NCBI RefSeq assembly: GCF_008369935.1
Contig: NZ_VTUZ01000010.1
Span: 186,001-250,000 of the forward strand
Direction of reading: 5' to 3'
From: Paraburkholderia panacisoli
GTDB lineage: Bacteria; Pseudomonadota; Gammaproteobacteria; Burkholderiales; Burkholderiaceae
Length of the DNA stretch: 64,000 nt
The notes under the pieces were generated by a model. The model worked only from the letters and a program-made list of their open reading frames with translations, searched no databases and was not told the origin of the DNA. The stretch's first letter is position 1; each line of letters begins with the position of its first letter. A program made the translations under genes and the position numbers. Positions 46,316-55,155 of this stretch are shown here, piece by piece.

Positions 46316-47377
46316 ATGCACTACGACGAGCAGAAAGTAGAGGACTTCATGGCGCGCATGGTCGGCGAGTTCGGTGCCGTGGCATCCGCGCCGCTCATCG
46401 CACTGGGCGACAGGCTGGGTCTGTACAAGGCGATGAGCGAACGGGGTTGGATGACCTCCGAGCAGGTCGCCGAACGCGCAGGTCTGGCCGAACGATACGT
46501 CCGCGAATGGCTCGCGGCGCAGGCTGCGTCGGGCTTCCTCAGTTACGATGCGGCGAGCGCCCGGTACCAGCTCGAAAACGAAATGGCGAGGTGCTTTGCC
46601 GACGAGAGCAGCCCGACTTTCATCCCGGGCTTCTGCGACTGCGCCGAAGCGATGTTCCGCGCCTTGCCCAAACTCGAAGCAGCTTTCCGCACAGGCCTTG
46701 GAGTGGGATGGCATCAGCATCATCCATCGCTGTTCAAGGGCACCGAGCGGTTCTTTCGTCCGGGCTACGCGGCACATCTGGTCAATGAATGGATTCCGGC
46801 ACTCGAAGGCGTTGAAGCGATTCTCAAAGGGCATGGCGCGAAAGTCGCCGACGTTGGTTGCGGCCACGGCGCGTCGACGATTCTGATGGCGCAGGCGTTT
46901 CCGGACGCGACATTCGTCGGCTTTGACTATCACGAGCCGTCCATCCAGAGGGCGCGAGAGTGCGCCCGTGAAGCGGGCGTCGGCGATCGCATTTCGTTCG
47001 AAGTAGCCAGCGCACAGCAATACCCCGGAACAGATTACGACCTCGTCGCGTTCTTCGACTGCCTGCACGACATGGGCGACCCGACGAGCGCCGCCGCACA
47101 CGTGTTGCAGTCACTCAAGCCCGATGGTTCGTGGATGATCGTCGAGCCCTTCGCGCATGACCGCCTGGAAGACAATCTGAATCCTGTCGGGCGGGTGTTC
47201 TATTCGGGATCTACGATGTTCTGCACCGGAGCGTCGTTGGCCCAGGAAGGCAGAAGGGCGTTGGGTGCTCAAGCCGGAGAAGCCCGGCTGAGGGAAGTAG
47301 TGAGCGCAGGTGGCTTCACCCGCTTCCGGCGAGCAACGCAAACGCCGTTCAATCTGATTTTCCAGGCACAAGCGTGA
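46316..47377 (+). CDS. SAM-dependent methyltransferase with winged-helix N terminus
   Basis: 353 residues from ATG 46316 (GGAGG 8 nt upstream). Residues 20-100 form a winged-helix dimerisation domain (MTSEQVAERAGLAERYVREWLAAQAASGFL), and a class I Rossmann methyltransferase domain follows, with motif I VADVGCGHGASTILMA and acidic loop VGFDYHEPSI. The arrangement is that of Rv2258c-like and related small-molecule O/N-methyltransferases. Substrate unknown. Convergent with the sirtuin gene, divergent from the AraC gene. Confidence 0.85.
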   Translation: MHYDEQKVEDFMARMVGEFGAVASAPLIALGDRLGLYKAMSERGWMTSEQVAERAGLAERYVREWLAAQAASGFLSYDAASARYQLENEMARCFADESSPTFIPGFCDCAEAMFRALPKLEAAFRTGLGVGWHQHHPSLFKGTERFFRPGYAAHLVNEWIPALEGVEAILKGHGAKVADVGCGHGASTILMAQAFPDATFVGFDYHEPSIQRARECAREAGVGDRISFEVASAQQYPGTDYDLVAFFDCLHDMGDPTSAAAHVLQSLKPDGSWMIVEPFAHDRLEDNLNPVGRVFYSGSTMFCTGASLAQEGRRALGAQAGEARLREVVSAGGFTRFRRATQTPFNLIFQAQA

Positions 47378-47567
47378 GCGGCAGTGCAAACGCTGGGCAG
47401 GCTGCGCTCACGGGCGGACGAAGTCCGAGCACACGTTTATCACAGAGGCCGGCTCAGTTCGACCCAGACAGCCGTACATCCCCATGGCTGTTAGCGTTTG
47501 ACGTGCGGCCAATGACGAACGGTCGAATTCGCCAATGGCCGCACATGAGAGCCGCGATATCCGCCGC

Positions 47568-48392
47568 CTAGCCGTTGCTCAAGGCATCGTCCAGCAGTTC
47601 GAGCGTTTCGAGCGCTCCGCTTGCGAAGCCGATTCCGCGATGGGACGCAATGCCCGGATCCTTGGGATTGATTCTGATGATGTGAGAGCCGACGCGCTCG
47701 CTGAAATGACGAACGGTGGGGATGGTCTTGCCAGCTCCGATTTCTATGACGACAGGTCGTTCGACCGAAGCGAGCCACGCATACAAGCGCGACTCCTGCG
47801 CTTCCGTGCGCAGAGCGACCCAGTCAAAATCCCCGAACATGAGAATGTTGGGCCGCGCGATGGCTCCACAGTGCGGACAGGTCGGCAGATCGCCAAGCAG
47901 ACGACAGTTAGCCTCGTCGACAACGGGTTCAAATGCTTGCGCCGACCATATCGCATCGGTACAGAATTCCGAGCACTGCATCATGTGGATGGAGCCGTGG
48001 CATTCCGCTACGCGTCCCTCATGAAAGCCGGCTTTCTGGAATTGACCGTCGACATTACTCGTGAAAACCGCTGCGCCGCCCGGCATATTTTCAGCCCAAC
48101 GACGCAGTATCTGGAAACCATTGTGAGGCACGGTGCGCCGATAGAGCTGGAGCCGGTGACCATAGAATCCCCAGCAGAGTTCGGGAGAGCTGGCCAATGC
48201 TCGCGGGTTTGCCATGTCCTGGAACGTCAATCGATGAGCTCTGAGCGCCGGATAGGCTCGCCAGAATCCCTCCGCGCCCCGAAAATCGGGTAGGCCCGAG
48301 TCCACCCCCATGCCGGCACCGGCCGTGACGAGCAGACCGTCTGCCTCACGGAGCCATGAAACCGCGCGCTTCAATTTCTCGCCTTCGTCCAT
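47568..48392 (-). CDS. Sir2-family NAD-dependent protein deacylase
   Basis: 274 residues. Sirtuin motifs are in order: GAGMGVDSGLPDFRG (NAD), TSNVDGQFQKAG, catalytic His in ECHGSIHMMQC, zinc cysteines CS..FC and CPHCG, then RPNILMFGD and IEIGAGKTIPTVRHF. The zinc motif is slightly unusual, with CSEFC instead of CxxC in the first pair. Likely substrate is acyl-lysine on proteins; class not assigned. Single gene, convergent with the methyltransferase. Confidence 0.9.
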   Translation of the reverse strand: MDEGEKLKRAVSWLREADGLLVTAGAGMGVDSGLPDFRGAEGFWRAYPALRAHRLTFQDMANPRALASSPELCWGFYGHRLQLYRRTVPHNGFQILRRWAENMPGGAAVFTSNVDGQFQKAGFHEGRVAECHGSIHMMQCSEFCTDAIWSAQAFEPVVDEANCRLLGDLPTCPHCGAIARPNILMFGDFDWVALRTEAQESRLYAWLASVERPVVIEIGAGKTIPTVRHFSERVGSHIIRINPKDPGIASHRGIGFASGALETLELLDDALSNG

Positions 48393-48713
48393 TGAATCCG
48401 CTCTTCCAAATCGGGTCTTCGCTTGGGTTGGTCCTGATCGGCATAGACCTTTGCGCCCTCACGGCGCCAATAATGCGGTGGTCCTATCGGTTCGGCAAGC
48501 GCATCAATTCGGCAACGTCCTGGAAAGGCTCGATCCGGGCATGTTCCGTGCAGCCTGACCAACGTTCGCACAGCCAGCGGGGCACCGCGCTCATCCCCTA
48601 TCGATCGACATGGACGCCATCCACAGCAAACCCGCTTCGCCTCCTATGCCCTCGGGCGCTCATACCGGCTTCGTACGCGCGCGGCGCTCGCGAGCACAAG
48701 CCCAGACGCCCAC
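48393..48713. other. Intergenic region, possible decayed coding
   Basis: 321 bp. A minus-strand frame at 48371-48571 has a protein-like stretch (EPIGPPHYWRREGAKVYADQ) and runs into the sirtuin start, so a relic is possible. It has no start signal and I do not recognise it. Nothing else seen. Confidence 0.25.
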
Positions 48714-49328
48714 TCACGCATAGCGTGCGAGAAACATGTCAGCGGCCGATTCCGCGACCTGCCTTTGCTCCTGTTCGCCGAGCGGCGCCTGGCCCATCGT
48801 CACCTGCGGCCAGAACGCAAACGCCTTCACCAACGCCTGCAACTGCAGCGCTGCGAAGAGCGGATCGGCGGTCTTGAGGCGGCCATCTGCGACGGCCGCC
48901 CGGATCCACACGGTCAGGTCTTCCTCGCGTTCGCCGAGGCGGGCGACCATGTCCCGCGCGCGCTCCGGCGAATGGATACCGGCCGCGATCGCCACACGTG
49001 CAAGCGACAAGAAGGACTCGTCGTTCAGCAGCCGGAGCTTGCGGCCCAAAAGGTCGAGCAACTGCGCGCGCAACGGTTCGTCGGCGCGGTAGGCGGGCGC
49101 ATCGCCGCTCTGGCTCGCGTCCCACAGTTGATGGAGAATCGCCGCGAAAAGGACTTCCTTGCTCGGGAAATGGTTATAGACCGTACGTTTCGAGACGTTC
49201 GCGCGGGCGGCGATACGGTCCATGCTAGTCGCGTCGTAACCGGCCGCGAGGAATTCCTCAATCGCGGCGCCGACGATAGCGACCCGCTTGCGGTCAGTCA
49301 GGCGTTGGTGAGTGGCACTTGGATCCAT
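48714..49328 (-). CDS. TetR/AcrR-family regulator
   Basis: 204 residues. TetR HTH at about 15-60: GAAIEEFLAAGYDATSMDRIAARANVSKRTVYNHFPSKEVLF. The C-terminal ligand domain is of the AefR-like type (TetR_C). Divergent from an MBL-fold hydrolase gene across 85 bp that contain a palindrome, so it most likely represses that gene and itself. Confidence 0.85.
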   Translation of the reverse strand: MDPSATHQRLTDRKRVAIVGAAIEEFLAAGYDATSMDRIAARANVSKRTVYNHFPSKEVLFAAILHQLWDASQSGDAPAYRADEPLRAQLLDLLGRKLRLLNDESFLSLARVAIAAGIHSPERARDMVARLGEREEDLTVWIRAAVADGRLKTADPLFAALQLQALVKAFAFWPQVTMGQAPLGEQEQRQVAESAADMFLARYA

Positions 49329-49345
49329 GACAGGATTTTACACCG

Positions 49346-49381
49346 GGCAGTTTACTTTTCTCGAAAATAAACTACACTGCC
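49346..49381. promoter_or_regulatory. Palindromic operator between TetR and MBL genes
   Basis: Nested inverted repeats GGCAGT (49346-49351) / ACTGCC (49376-49381) and GTTTA (49350-49354) / TAAAC (49368-49372). It covers the middle of the 85-bp divergent promoter region, the expected site for TetR-type repression. Confidence 0.6.
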
Positions 49382-49413
49382 GAGTGTACATTTCTTTCCG
49401 GACGGCCTACCTC

Positions 49414-50544
49414 ATGACGTCGCTTCCTGCTCTTGTCAGTCGCGTGCTCGGCGTAACCGCTACGCAGCGTGGCCGCGCGCTGTCCAGCCACTCGCCGCAG
49501 CACGATGGCGAACGCTTTCGCAACGTCAAGCCGCGTCCCGCCGAAGGCCTGCGCAAGACGCTCGGCATCGTGTGGAACGTGCTGTTGAACAAGCCACGCG
49601 ACACGGTGCCGACGGACGCGTTGCCCGTCGATGCGCTGACGCGCGCTCAGCTCGATGCCGCGCCCGACCGCAGCCTCTACCGGCTCGGTCATTCGACGCT
49701 GCTGATGAAGCTGCGCGGCCAGTTCTGGCTGACCGACCCCGTGTTCGCCGAGCGTGCGTCTCCGTTCCGGCGCCTCGGCCCGAAGCGCTTTCATGCGCCG
49801 CCAATCGCGCTTGCCGATTTGCCGCCGCTGCGAGGCGTGATCCTGTCGCACGACCACTACGACCACCTCGATCGCGAAACCGTGCTCGCGCTTGCGCAGA
49901 GCACCGCCCTTTTTCTGACACCGCTCGGCGTCGGCGACCGCTTGATCGAATGGGGCATCGACGCTTCGAAGGTGCGGCAGTTCGACTGGTGGCAAGGCAT
50001 CGAGGTCGACGGCATGGAGTTCACCGCTACGCCCGCGCAGCATTTTTCCGGCCGTAGTCTGTTCGACGGCAACAGCACGCTATGGGCGTCGTGGGTGATC
50101 GTCGACCATGATCTGCGCGTGTTCTTCAGCGGCGACACAGGCTACTTCGACGGCTTCCAGACGATCGGCGAGCGCCTTGGGCCATTCGACATCACGCTGG
50201 TCGAAACGGGCGCGTACGACGCGCAGTGGCCGTACGTTCACATGCAGCCCGAAGAAACCGTGCAGGCGCACATCGATCTGCGCGGCCGCAGGCTCGTGCC
50301 GATTCACAACGGCACCTTCGACCTCGCCATGCATCGCTGGCAGGAGCCGTTCGAAAGGGTGACGGGCTTGGCCCTCGCGCGCGGTGTTGCGCTGTCGACG
50401 CCCCGCATGGGCGAACGGCTTGATCTGGGCGCCCCCCATCGCGGCGAACTCTGGTGGCGCCGCACCGTCGAGACTGTCGCCGCGCCGAAGGCCGCATGGC
50501 GTTGGTGCGCGCCGCGCAACGCCGCCGACGCGAAGTCTTCGTGA
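49414..50544 (+). CDS. MBL-fold hydrolase, NAPE-PLD/RomA-like
   Basis: 376 residues from the ATG at 49414. Metallo-beta-lactamase fold with LSHDHYDHLD near residue 140 (HxHxDH), AQHFSGR, FFSGDTGYF and IPIHNGTFD-type text (LVPIHNGTFDLAMH). The layout after SLYRLGHSTLLMKL is that of NAPE-hydrolysing phospholipase D-like and UlaG/RomA proteins. Substrate not assigned; a lipid or lactone is possible. Controlled by the divergent TetR gene. Confidence 0.8.
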   Translation: MTSLPALVSRVLGVTATQRGRALSSHSPQHDGERFRNVKPRPAEGLRKTLGIVWNVLLNKPRDTVPTDALPVDALTRAQLDAAPDRSLYRLGHSTLLMKLRGQFWLTDPVFAERASPFRRLGPKRFHAPPIALADLPPLRGVILSHDHYDHLDRETVLALAQSTALFLTPLGVGDRLIEWGIDASKVRQFDWWQGIEVDGMEFTATPAQHFSGRSLFDGNSTLWASWVIVDHDLRVFFSGDTGYFDGFQTIGERLGPFDITLVETGAYDAQWPYVHMQPEETVQAHIDLRGRRLVPIHNGTFDLAMHRWQEPFERVTGLALARGVALSTPRMGERLDLGAPHRGELWWRRTVETVAAPKAAWRWCAPRNAADAKSS

Positions 50545-50694
50545 TTCCTGGTGAGCACCGCGAGCCTGACGTCGCGCTTGTCGCCATTGTCAGTTCGGGT
50601 TCTTCGTACCTCACCTGATACGAAGAACTGCGAAGGGCGATTTCGGGGCGCATCGAGGGCGGACGTTAAAGAACGGCGGCGCGTGCGCCGGCGT

Positions 50695-51738
50695 TCAGAC
50701 CGTGCGGTGCAGTGCCAAAGCGGCGTTCGCCGCTGCCTGCATCTCGGCCAGCAGTGCTTCGCCTGACCATAAAGGGCGCACGTCGGCGAGTTCGGCTTCC
50801 CGCACGAGTTCACAAAGCCGCTCATTTACCGGTGCCGTTTGCCCAAGGCGTTGGGCGAGACGCACGACCTCGCCGTTGATCCAGCTGACTTCCGTGGCGC
50901 GCCCCGCCGCCAGGTCGTCGGACATCGACGAGCGCGCCAGTGGATCGATCGTCAGCATCGTGCGTCCCAGCCTTTCGAACAACGCATCGGGCACGCTGAG
51001 AACATGCGGTATCCACGTGGCCGGCAACGGCGTCACTCTGGCTGGCCGTATGCCGGCCCGCTTCAGAAGCGCGAGCGCTTCTTTCTGCGCCATGCCGAGA
51101 CAGAGCCGGTAGGCGCGTTGCGATAGCTCCTCCTTTAATGGCCGGTTCGCTAACGCGTTGATGGCATTGTTGAGGTTGAGCAACAGCTTGGCCCACTGCA
51201 CCGGCAACATATCGACGTGCTGGATCAGCGGCAGACCCGCTTGCCTGAATGCGTCGACGAACGGCTGCATCGCCGGCGTATGTCTGACCTCCAGCTCGCC
51301 CGCTGAACCTTGATGGAATGCCCCCGGGCCACGTTCGACGACATTGAATGGCACCATCCCCTCCAGCACGATGTTCTGTGGCAGCGCGACACGCAACACG
51401 TCCGCGTTGCCAACGCCGTTCTGCAAGCTCAGAACAATCGTGCCAGGGCGAAGCACGCTGGCCAATTCTGCCGCGGCCGCACGTGTCGCGGCAGACTTGA
51501 CGGTTACCAGCACGAGGTCGGCGGCGGCGGCGCTGGCGGCGTCCGTCGACACGTCGATGAGCTCCGGGGGCACATGCCAGCGGCTATCGTCGTGCCGCGA
51601 CAGCGTAATGCCGTGACTGCGCAACTGGTCGGCCATGCGTGCACGCCCAATGAAACTGACGTCGCTACCGCCGGCCAGGAGCCGTCCGCCGACATAGCAA
51701 CCGATCGAGCCAGCGCCGTAGATACAGATTTTTGCCAT
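50695..51738 (-). CDS. Ketopantoate reductase-like (PanE/ApbA family) protein
   Basis: 347 residues from the ATG at 51738 (MAKICIYGAGSIGCYVGGRL; the open frame reaches 51924). Rossmann motif GAGSIG, followed by LVTVKSAAT and LSLQNGVGN, and the C-terminal domain lysine in KLLLNLNNAINAL (Asn-rich catalytic region). PanE reduces 2-dehydropantoate with NADPH in coenzyme A synthesis; members of this family also act on other 2-oxoacids. The neighbour aldolase-like gene on the same strand, 131 bp upstream, suggests a catabolic pair rather than pantothenate synthesis. Confidence 0.82.
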   Translation of the reverse strand: MAKICIYGAGSIGCYVGGRLLAGGSDVSFIGRARMADQLRSHGITLSRHDDSRWHVPPELIDVSTDAASAAAADLVLVTVKSAATRAAAAELASVLRPGTIVLSLQNGVGNADVLRVALPQNIVLEGMVPFNVVERGPGAFHQGSAGELEVRHTPAMQPFVDAFRQAGLPLIQHVDMLPVQWAKLLLNLNNAINALANRPLKEELSQRAYRLCLGMAQKEALALLKRAGIRPARVTPLPATWIPHVLSVPDALFERLGRTMLTIDPLARSSMSDDLAAGRATEVSWINGEVVRLAQRLGQTAPVNERLCELVREAELADVRPLWSGEALLAEMQAAANAALALHRTV

Positions 51739-51869
51739 AGAGGTTCTCACGTGTCTTACCCGCTTACATCCGCGATGCGTTGAATCCCAGACGCGATCCA
51801 TGATCGCTGACGCCGTTCGCTCAGCCTCTGTCATCGCGCGTACAGCATGGTGCGAATGGACTGGCCGCG

Positions 51870-52637
51870 TTAGTCGGCATATCCGGGGTTGAGGCGGTCG
51901 AGCCGGCGCAGCAACCCGGGCCACACCAGCGCCCCTGGCGTGACGCCCCTCGTCACCAGCCCGATCTGCTCCTTGATGCCGTCGAGAATCGGCTGTGCGA
52001 TGGGATTGAGTTTTCCGCCACCTGCCAGGGCGCGCACCTGAATCATGCAGGCCGCTTCGAAGAAGTACATTGCGACGAAGGCGTCCGCCGGCGTCGCGCC
52101 GACCGTCAGCAGGCCGTGGTTGCGCAGCATCAGATAAGTGTTGGTTCCGAGGTCTTGAACAAGACGAGGCTTCTCGGCTTCATTGAGTGCGATGCCCTCG
52201 TAATCGTGATAGCCGAGCGACGCCAGCACACCAAGTGACTGCTGGGAGAGCGGCAGGAAGCCCGCCGTCTGCGCCGACACGGCGACGCCGTTGACCGAGT
52301 GCGTGTGCATCACGCAATGAGCGTCTTCGCGTGCCGCATGCACTGCGCTATGAATCGTGAAGCCGGCCGGATTCGTGTCATACGGGGAATCGGCAATCTT
52401 GCGGCCGTCGAGGTCGATCTTGACCAGCGACGACGCGGTGATTTCGTCGAACATCATGCCGTACGGGTTGATCAGGAAATGATGCTCGGGCCCGGGCACA
52501 CGCGCCGAGATATGAGTAAACACCAGATCGTCCCACCCGAACAGCGCCGTGAGACGGTACGTGGCCGCGAGATTGACTCGCGCTTCCCATTCGGCAGGTG
52601 AAACGTCGTTCTTCAGACTGGTAACAGATGAGGCCAC
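51870..52637 (-). CDS. Class II aldolase/adducin-domain protein
   Basis: 255 residues from GTG 52637 (AAGGAG 7 nt upstream). Fold of fuculose-phosphate aldolases: GWDDLVFTHISARVPGPEHHFLINPYG near the N terminus, then VMHTHSVNGVAVSA with zinc ligands and LMLRNHGLLTVG. Catalytic residue identity cannot be decided by eye; members are aldolases, decarboxylases or hydrolases of small sugars and oxoacids. Followed by the PanE-like gene; divergent from a Crp-type regulator. Confidence 0.8.
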   Translation of the reverse strand: MASSVTSLKNDVSPAEWEARVNLAATYRLTALFGWDDLVFTHISARVPGPEHHFLINPYGMMFDEITASSLVKIDLDGRKIADSPYDTNPAGFTIHSAVHAAREDAHCVMHTHSVNGVAVSAQTAGFLPLSQQSLGVLASLGYHDYEGIALNEAEKPRLVQDLGTNTYLMLRNHGLLTVGATPADAFVAMYFFEAACMIQVRALAGGGKLNPIAQPILDGIKEQIGLVTRGVTPGALVWPGLLRRLDRLNPGYAD

Positions 52638-52797
52638 GTCGACACTCCTTATTCGAGGATTCAAGCAATGGAATACCCTGAGACAACGCCCTGTGCAATC
52701 GCCTATTCGGTCCCTGCGACGCAGCGCGTGCATCAAGGGACAAGTCATTGCGTCGACCGTTGCAAGTCCACATGATGGTCGCGAACCCGCCTAAAAT

Positions 52798-52815
52798 CTG
52801 TCGGATACACGACAG
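52798..52815. promoter_or_regulatory. Crp-type palindrome before the Crp/Fnr gene
   Basis: CTGTCG-GATACA-CGACAG is a perfect dyad with the 6-base spacer of Crp sites (TGTGA-N6-TCACA) but with TGTCG half-sites. It ends 12 nt before the ATG at 52828, so it likely mediates autoregulation by the encoded regulator. Confidence 0.65.
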
Positions 52816-52827
52816 GTCGATGCGCCA

Positions 52828-53532
52828 ATGGATTCCAGCCTGCACCGCTACCGGTCACAACTCGAAACGACCCCATGGTTCCGGGGCCTGCCCGTCGAGT
52901 TGCGGGACTACCTCGTGAGCCATGCCACCCTGCTCACGCTGGAGAGGGGCCAAATGCTGTATCGGCGCGGCGACCAGTCTTATGGCCTGTACGCCGTGCT
53001 GGGCGGCGCACTCGCTATCGGCACCGTCGGACTGGATGGGAAAGAGGCGTTGCTCGCGGTGCTCGGACCGACTGCGTGGGTGGGGGAAATCTCGATGTTC
53101 GACGGGCTGCCACGTCCGAACGACGTCACTGCCGTCAGCAGGACGCTTTTGCTGCACGTGCCCGAGCCCGCGCTGCAGGCCCTGCTCGATTCCACGCCGC
53201 GCTATTGGCGCGATTTTGCGCTGTTGATGGCGCAAAGACTGCGGGTTTCGTTCGAGAACGCCGAAGCGATGACCCTGTTGCCCGCAGCACAGCGGGTGGC
53301 CAACCGTTTGCTGATGATCGCCGGAGGTTATGGCGGTCTCAACGCTTCGCAAAGCAGGATAAGGGTCTCGCAAGACAGCCTGGCTTCAATGGTGTCGCTG
53401 TCGCGGCAAACCACTAATCAGTTGCTCAGGAACCTCGAAAGTCAACGCATATTGAGTCTGAAGTCCGGCGAAATCGCCATTCTGGATTTCGACCGATTGC
53501 GCGCAGCCAGTCTCGGCGATCCGAATCCGTGA
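52828..53532 (+). CDS. Crp/Fnr-family transcriptional regulator
   Basis: 234 residues. N-terminal cyclic-nucleotide-binding-fold domain (LLTLERGQMLYRRGDQSYGLYAVLGGALAIG and WVGEISMFDGLPRPNDVTAVS), central dimer helix and C-terminal winged HTH (ISQDSLASMVSLSRQTTNQLLRNLESQRIL type). No cysteine cluster of the Fnr kind is visible. The recognition helix differs from Crp (SRQTTNQ against SRETVGR), in line with the altered palindrome upstream. Divergent from the class II aldolase-like gene. Confidence 0.88.
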   Translation: MDSSLHRYRSQLETTPWFRGLPVELRDYLVSHATLLTLERGQMLYRRGDQSYGLYAVLGGALAIGTVGLDGKEALLAVLGPTAWVGEISMFDGLPRPNDVTAVSRTLLLHVPEPALQALLDSTPRYWRDFALLMAQRLRVSFENAEAMTLLPAAQRVANRLLMIAGGYGGLNASQSRIRVSQDSLASMVSLSRQTTNQLLRNLESQRILSLKSGEIAILDFDRLRAASLGDPNP

Positions 53533-53837
53533 CTGTCTCGTCGCGGCATGGTGATCGCAGGCCTCTGGAAGTTTCCTGTCAGCTATTGGCGTCCAGCACG
53601 GCATAACTCGATGTCGTCGAACGCTCTTGTACTCGCGTCCGTGCGCGCCAGAAGCCCTGTGCACAGCGCGGCGCGGGCGATATCTTTCAGTGCCTGGCCA
53701 TTTCCCGCTCATCCGTCTATGCTGTTTCATGTCAAGCTATTTGTAAGCACGACGATCGACCGCGCTCCGCCTTGTCGAACCTCAGCCGGCTTGTCGTTTG
53801 GCACGCCGTTGTATGTGTTTGTTGACTACCCACTGCC
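53533..53837. other. Intergenic, no gene seen
   Basis: 305 bp between the Crp-type gene and the LuxR-hydrolase gene, same strand. Small frames without family resemblance; no clear terminator or promoter recognised. Confidence 0.35.
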
Positions 53838-54923
53838 ATGCCCGCACCCACGCCGTATCCGAAGCAGCAGATACGCCTTTGCACAGGCAGCGACGGCGTG
53901 CGCATCGCCTACGCGACCTGCGGAACGGGGCCGCCCATCGTCAAGGCCGCGAACTGGCTCAGTCACCTCGAATTCGATCTGAAGAGTCCCGTATGGAGTC
54001 ATGTGATCGCGGAGCTATGCCGGCAGCACACGTTGATCCGCTATGACCAGCGCGGCTGTGGATTGTCCGACCGCGACCCTGACGAGATTTCATTCGACGC
54101 ATGGCAGCGCGATCTGGCAAGCGTGATCAACGCCTGCGGCGTGCAGCGCTTTGCGTTGCTTGGCATTTCACAAGGCGCGTCGATTGCGGTGGCTTATGCG
54201 GTCGCGTGGCCCGAACGGGTCAGTCATCTCGTTCTTTATGGCGGCTATGCGCGTGGCAAGCTGAAGCGCTCGGCGGATCCCCGGTTACGCGACGAAGCGG
54301 AAACGCTCGTCAAGCTCGCTGAACTCGGCTGGGGGCAGCAAAACCCCGCGTTTCGCCAGTTCTTCACGACGCAGTTCATTCCGGGCGGCACGCCGGAACA
54401 GCATCACTGGTTCAACGAACTGGAGCGCCTGACGACGACCCCGCGTAACGCCGCGCGCATCATGCGGGTTTTCAACGAGATCGACGTGGTCGATCTGCTG
54501 CCACAAGTGCAGTGCCCCACGCTCGTGCTGCATGCGAGCGACGATGCGCGCGTGCCGTTCGAGGAAAGCCGGCTGCTCGCCAGCCTGATTCCAGGCGCGC
54601 GCTTCGTGCCGCTCGACAGCGAAAATCATCTGCTGCTCGATTCGGAACCGGCCTGGCTGCGCTGGCGCGACGAGTTGCGCGCATTCCTGCCGACTACGGA
54701 GCCCGTCGATCCGGCGTTCGCCGCATTGACGCCGCGCGAGCGCGACATCGTCGGCCTGATCGCGGGCGGCCGCGACAACGCACAGATCGCCGCCCGTCTC
54801 GGTCTGAGCGAAAAGACCGTACGCAATCACATCACCAGCATTTTCTCGAAGCTCGAAGTCGAGAACCGCTCGCAGGCCATCGTGCTAGCCCGCAAAGCCG
54901 GCTTCGACGCGCCGCCCGCCTGA
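53838..54923 (+). CDS. Alpha/beta-hydrolase fused to a LuxR-type HTH
   Basis: 361 residues. Residues 20-285 are an alpha/beta-hydrolase with complete triad: Ser111 in GISQGAS, Asp235/236 in ASDDARVP and His264 in SENHLLL. Residues 296-361 are a LuxR-type HTH: LTPRERDIVGLIAGGRDNAQIAARLGLSEKTVRNH in family form. No receiver or PAS domain. The combination suggests a regulator that binds or hydrolyses an ester- or lactone-like signal. The next gene, 232 bp downstream on the same strand, is an AurF-like diiron protein, and two GGGAC/GTCCC-type dyads lie between them. Confidence 0.85.
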   Translation: MPAPTPYPKQQIRLCTGSDGVRIAYATCGTGPPIVKAANWLSHLEFDLKSPVWSHVIAELCRQHTLIRYDQRGCGLSDRDPDEISFDAWQRDLASVINACGVQRFALLGISQGASIAVAYAVAWPERVSHLVLYGGYARGKLKRSADPRLRDEAETLVKLAELGWGQQNPAFRQFFTTQFIPGGTPEQHHWFNELERLTTTPRNAARIMRVFNEIDVVDLLPQVQCPTLVLHASDDARVPFEESRLLASLIPGARFVPLDSENHLLLDSEPAWLRWRDELRAFLPTTEPVDPAFAALTPRERDIVGLIAGGRDNAQIAARLGLSEKTVRNHITSIFSKLEVENRSQAIVLARKAGFDAPPA

Positions 54924-54945
54924 CCTCAGCCCGACGCGTGTAATC

Positions 54946-55004
54946 GGGACACCTGTCCCAGACAAACGCCACGAACCATGCATGTCCCGGTGACGACCCG
55001 GGAC
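54946..55004. promoter_or_regulatory. Paired GGGAC/GTCCC dyads upstream of the AurF-like gene
   Basis: GGGACA-CC-TGTCCC (54946-54959) and GTCCCGG-TGACGAC-CCGGGAC (54984-55004), both perfect. They lie 150-210 bp before the diiron gene and just after the LuxR-hydrolase gene. The second could be a terminator stem; the first looks like an operator. Confidence 0.5.
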
Positions 55005-55155
55005 TGGCGCCTCATGTCGGCGAGGCGGCCGATCCGGAGAATTCATTCTCGAACGGCGACGCAGCAAACCCTCCCGTGCCGCTCGATACCGGCGCCGCCC
55101 TGGCGCATGACAACCCAAACGCCTCCGCTATCGAGAGGCCATCCGGAGACTCAAC

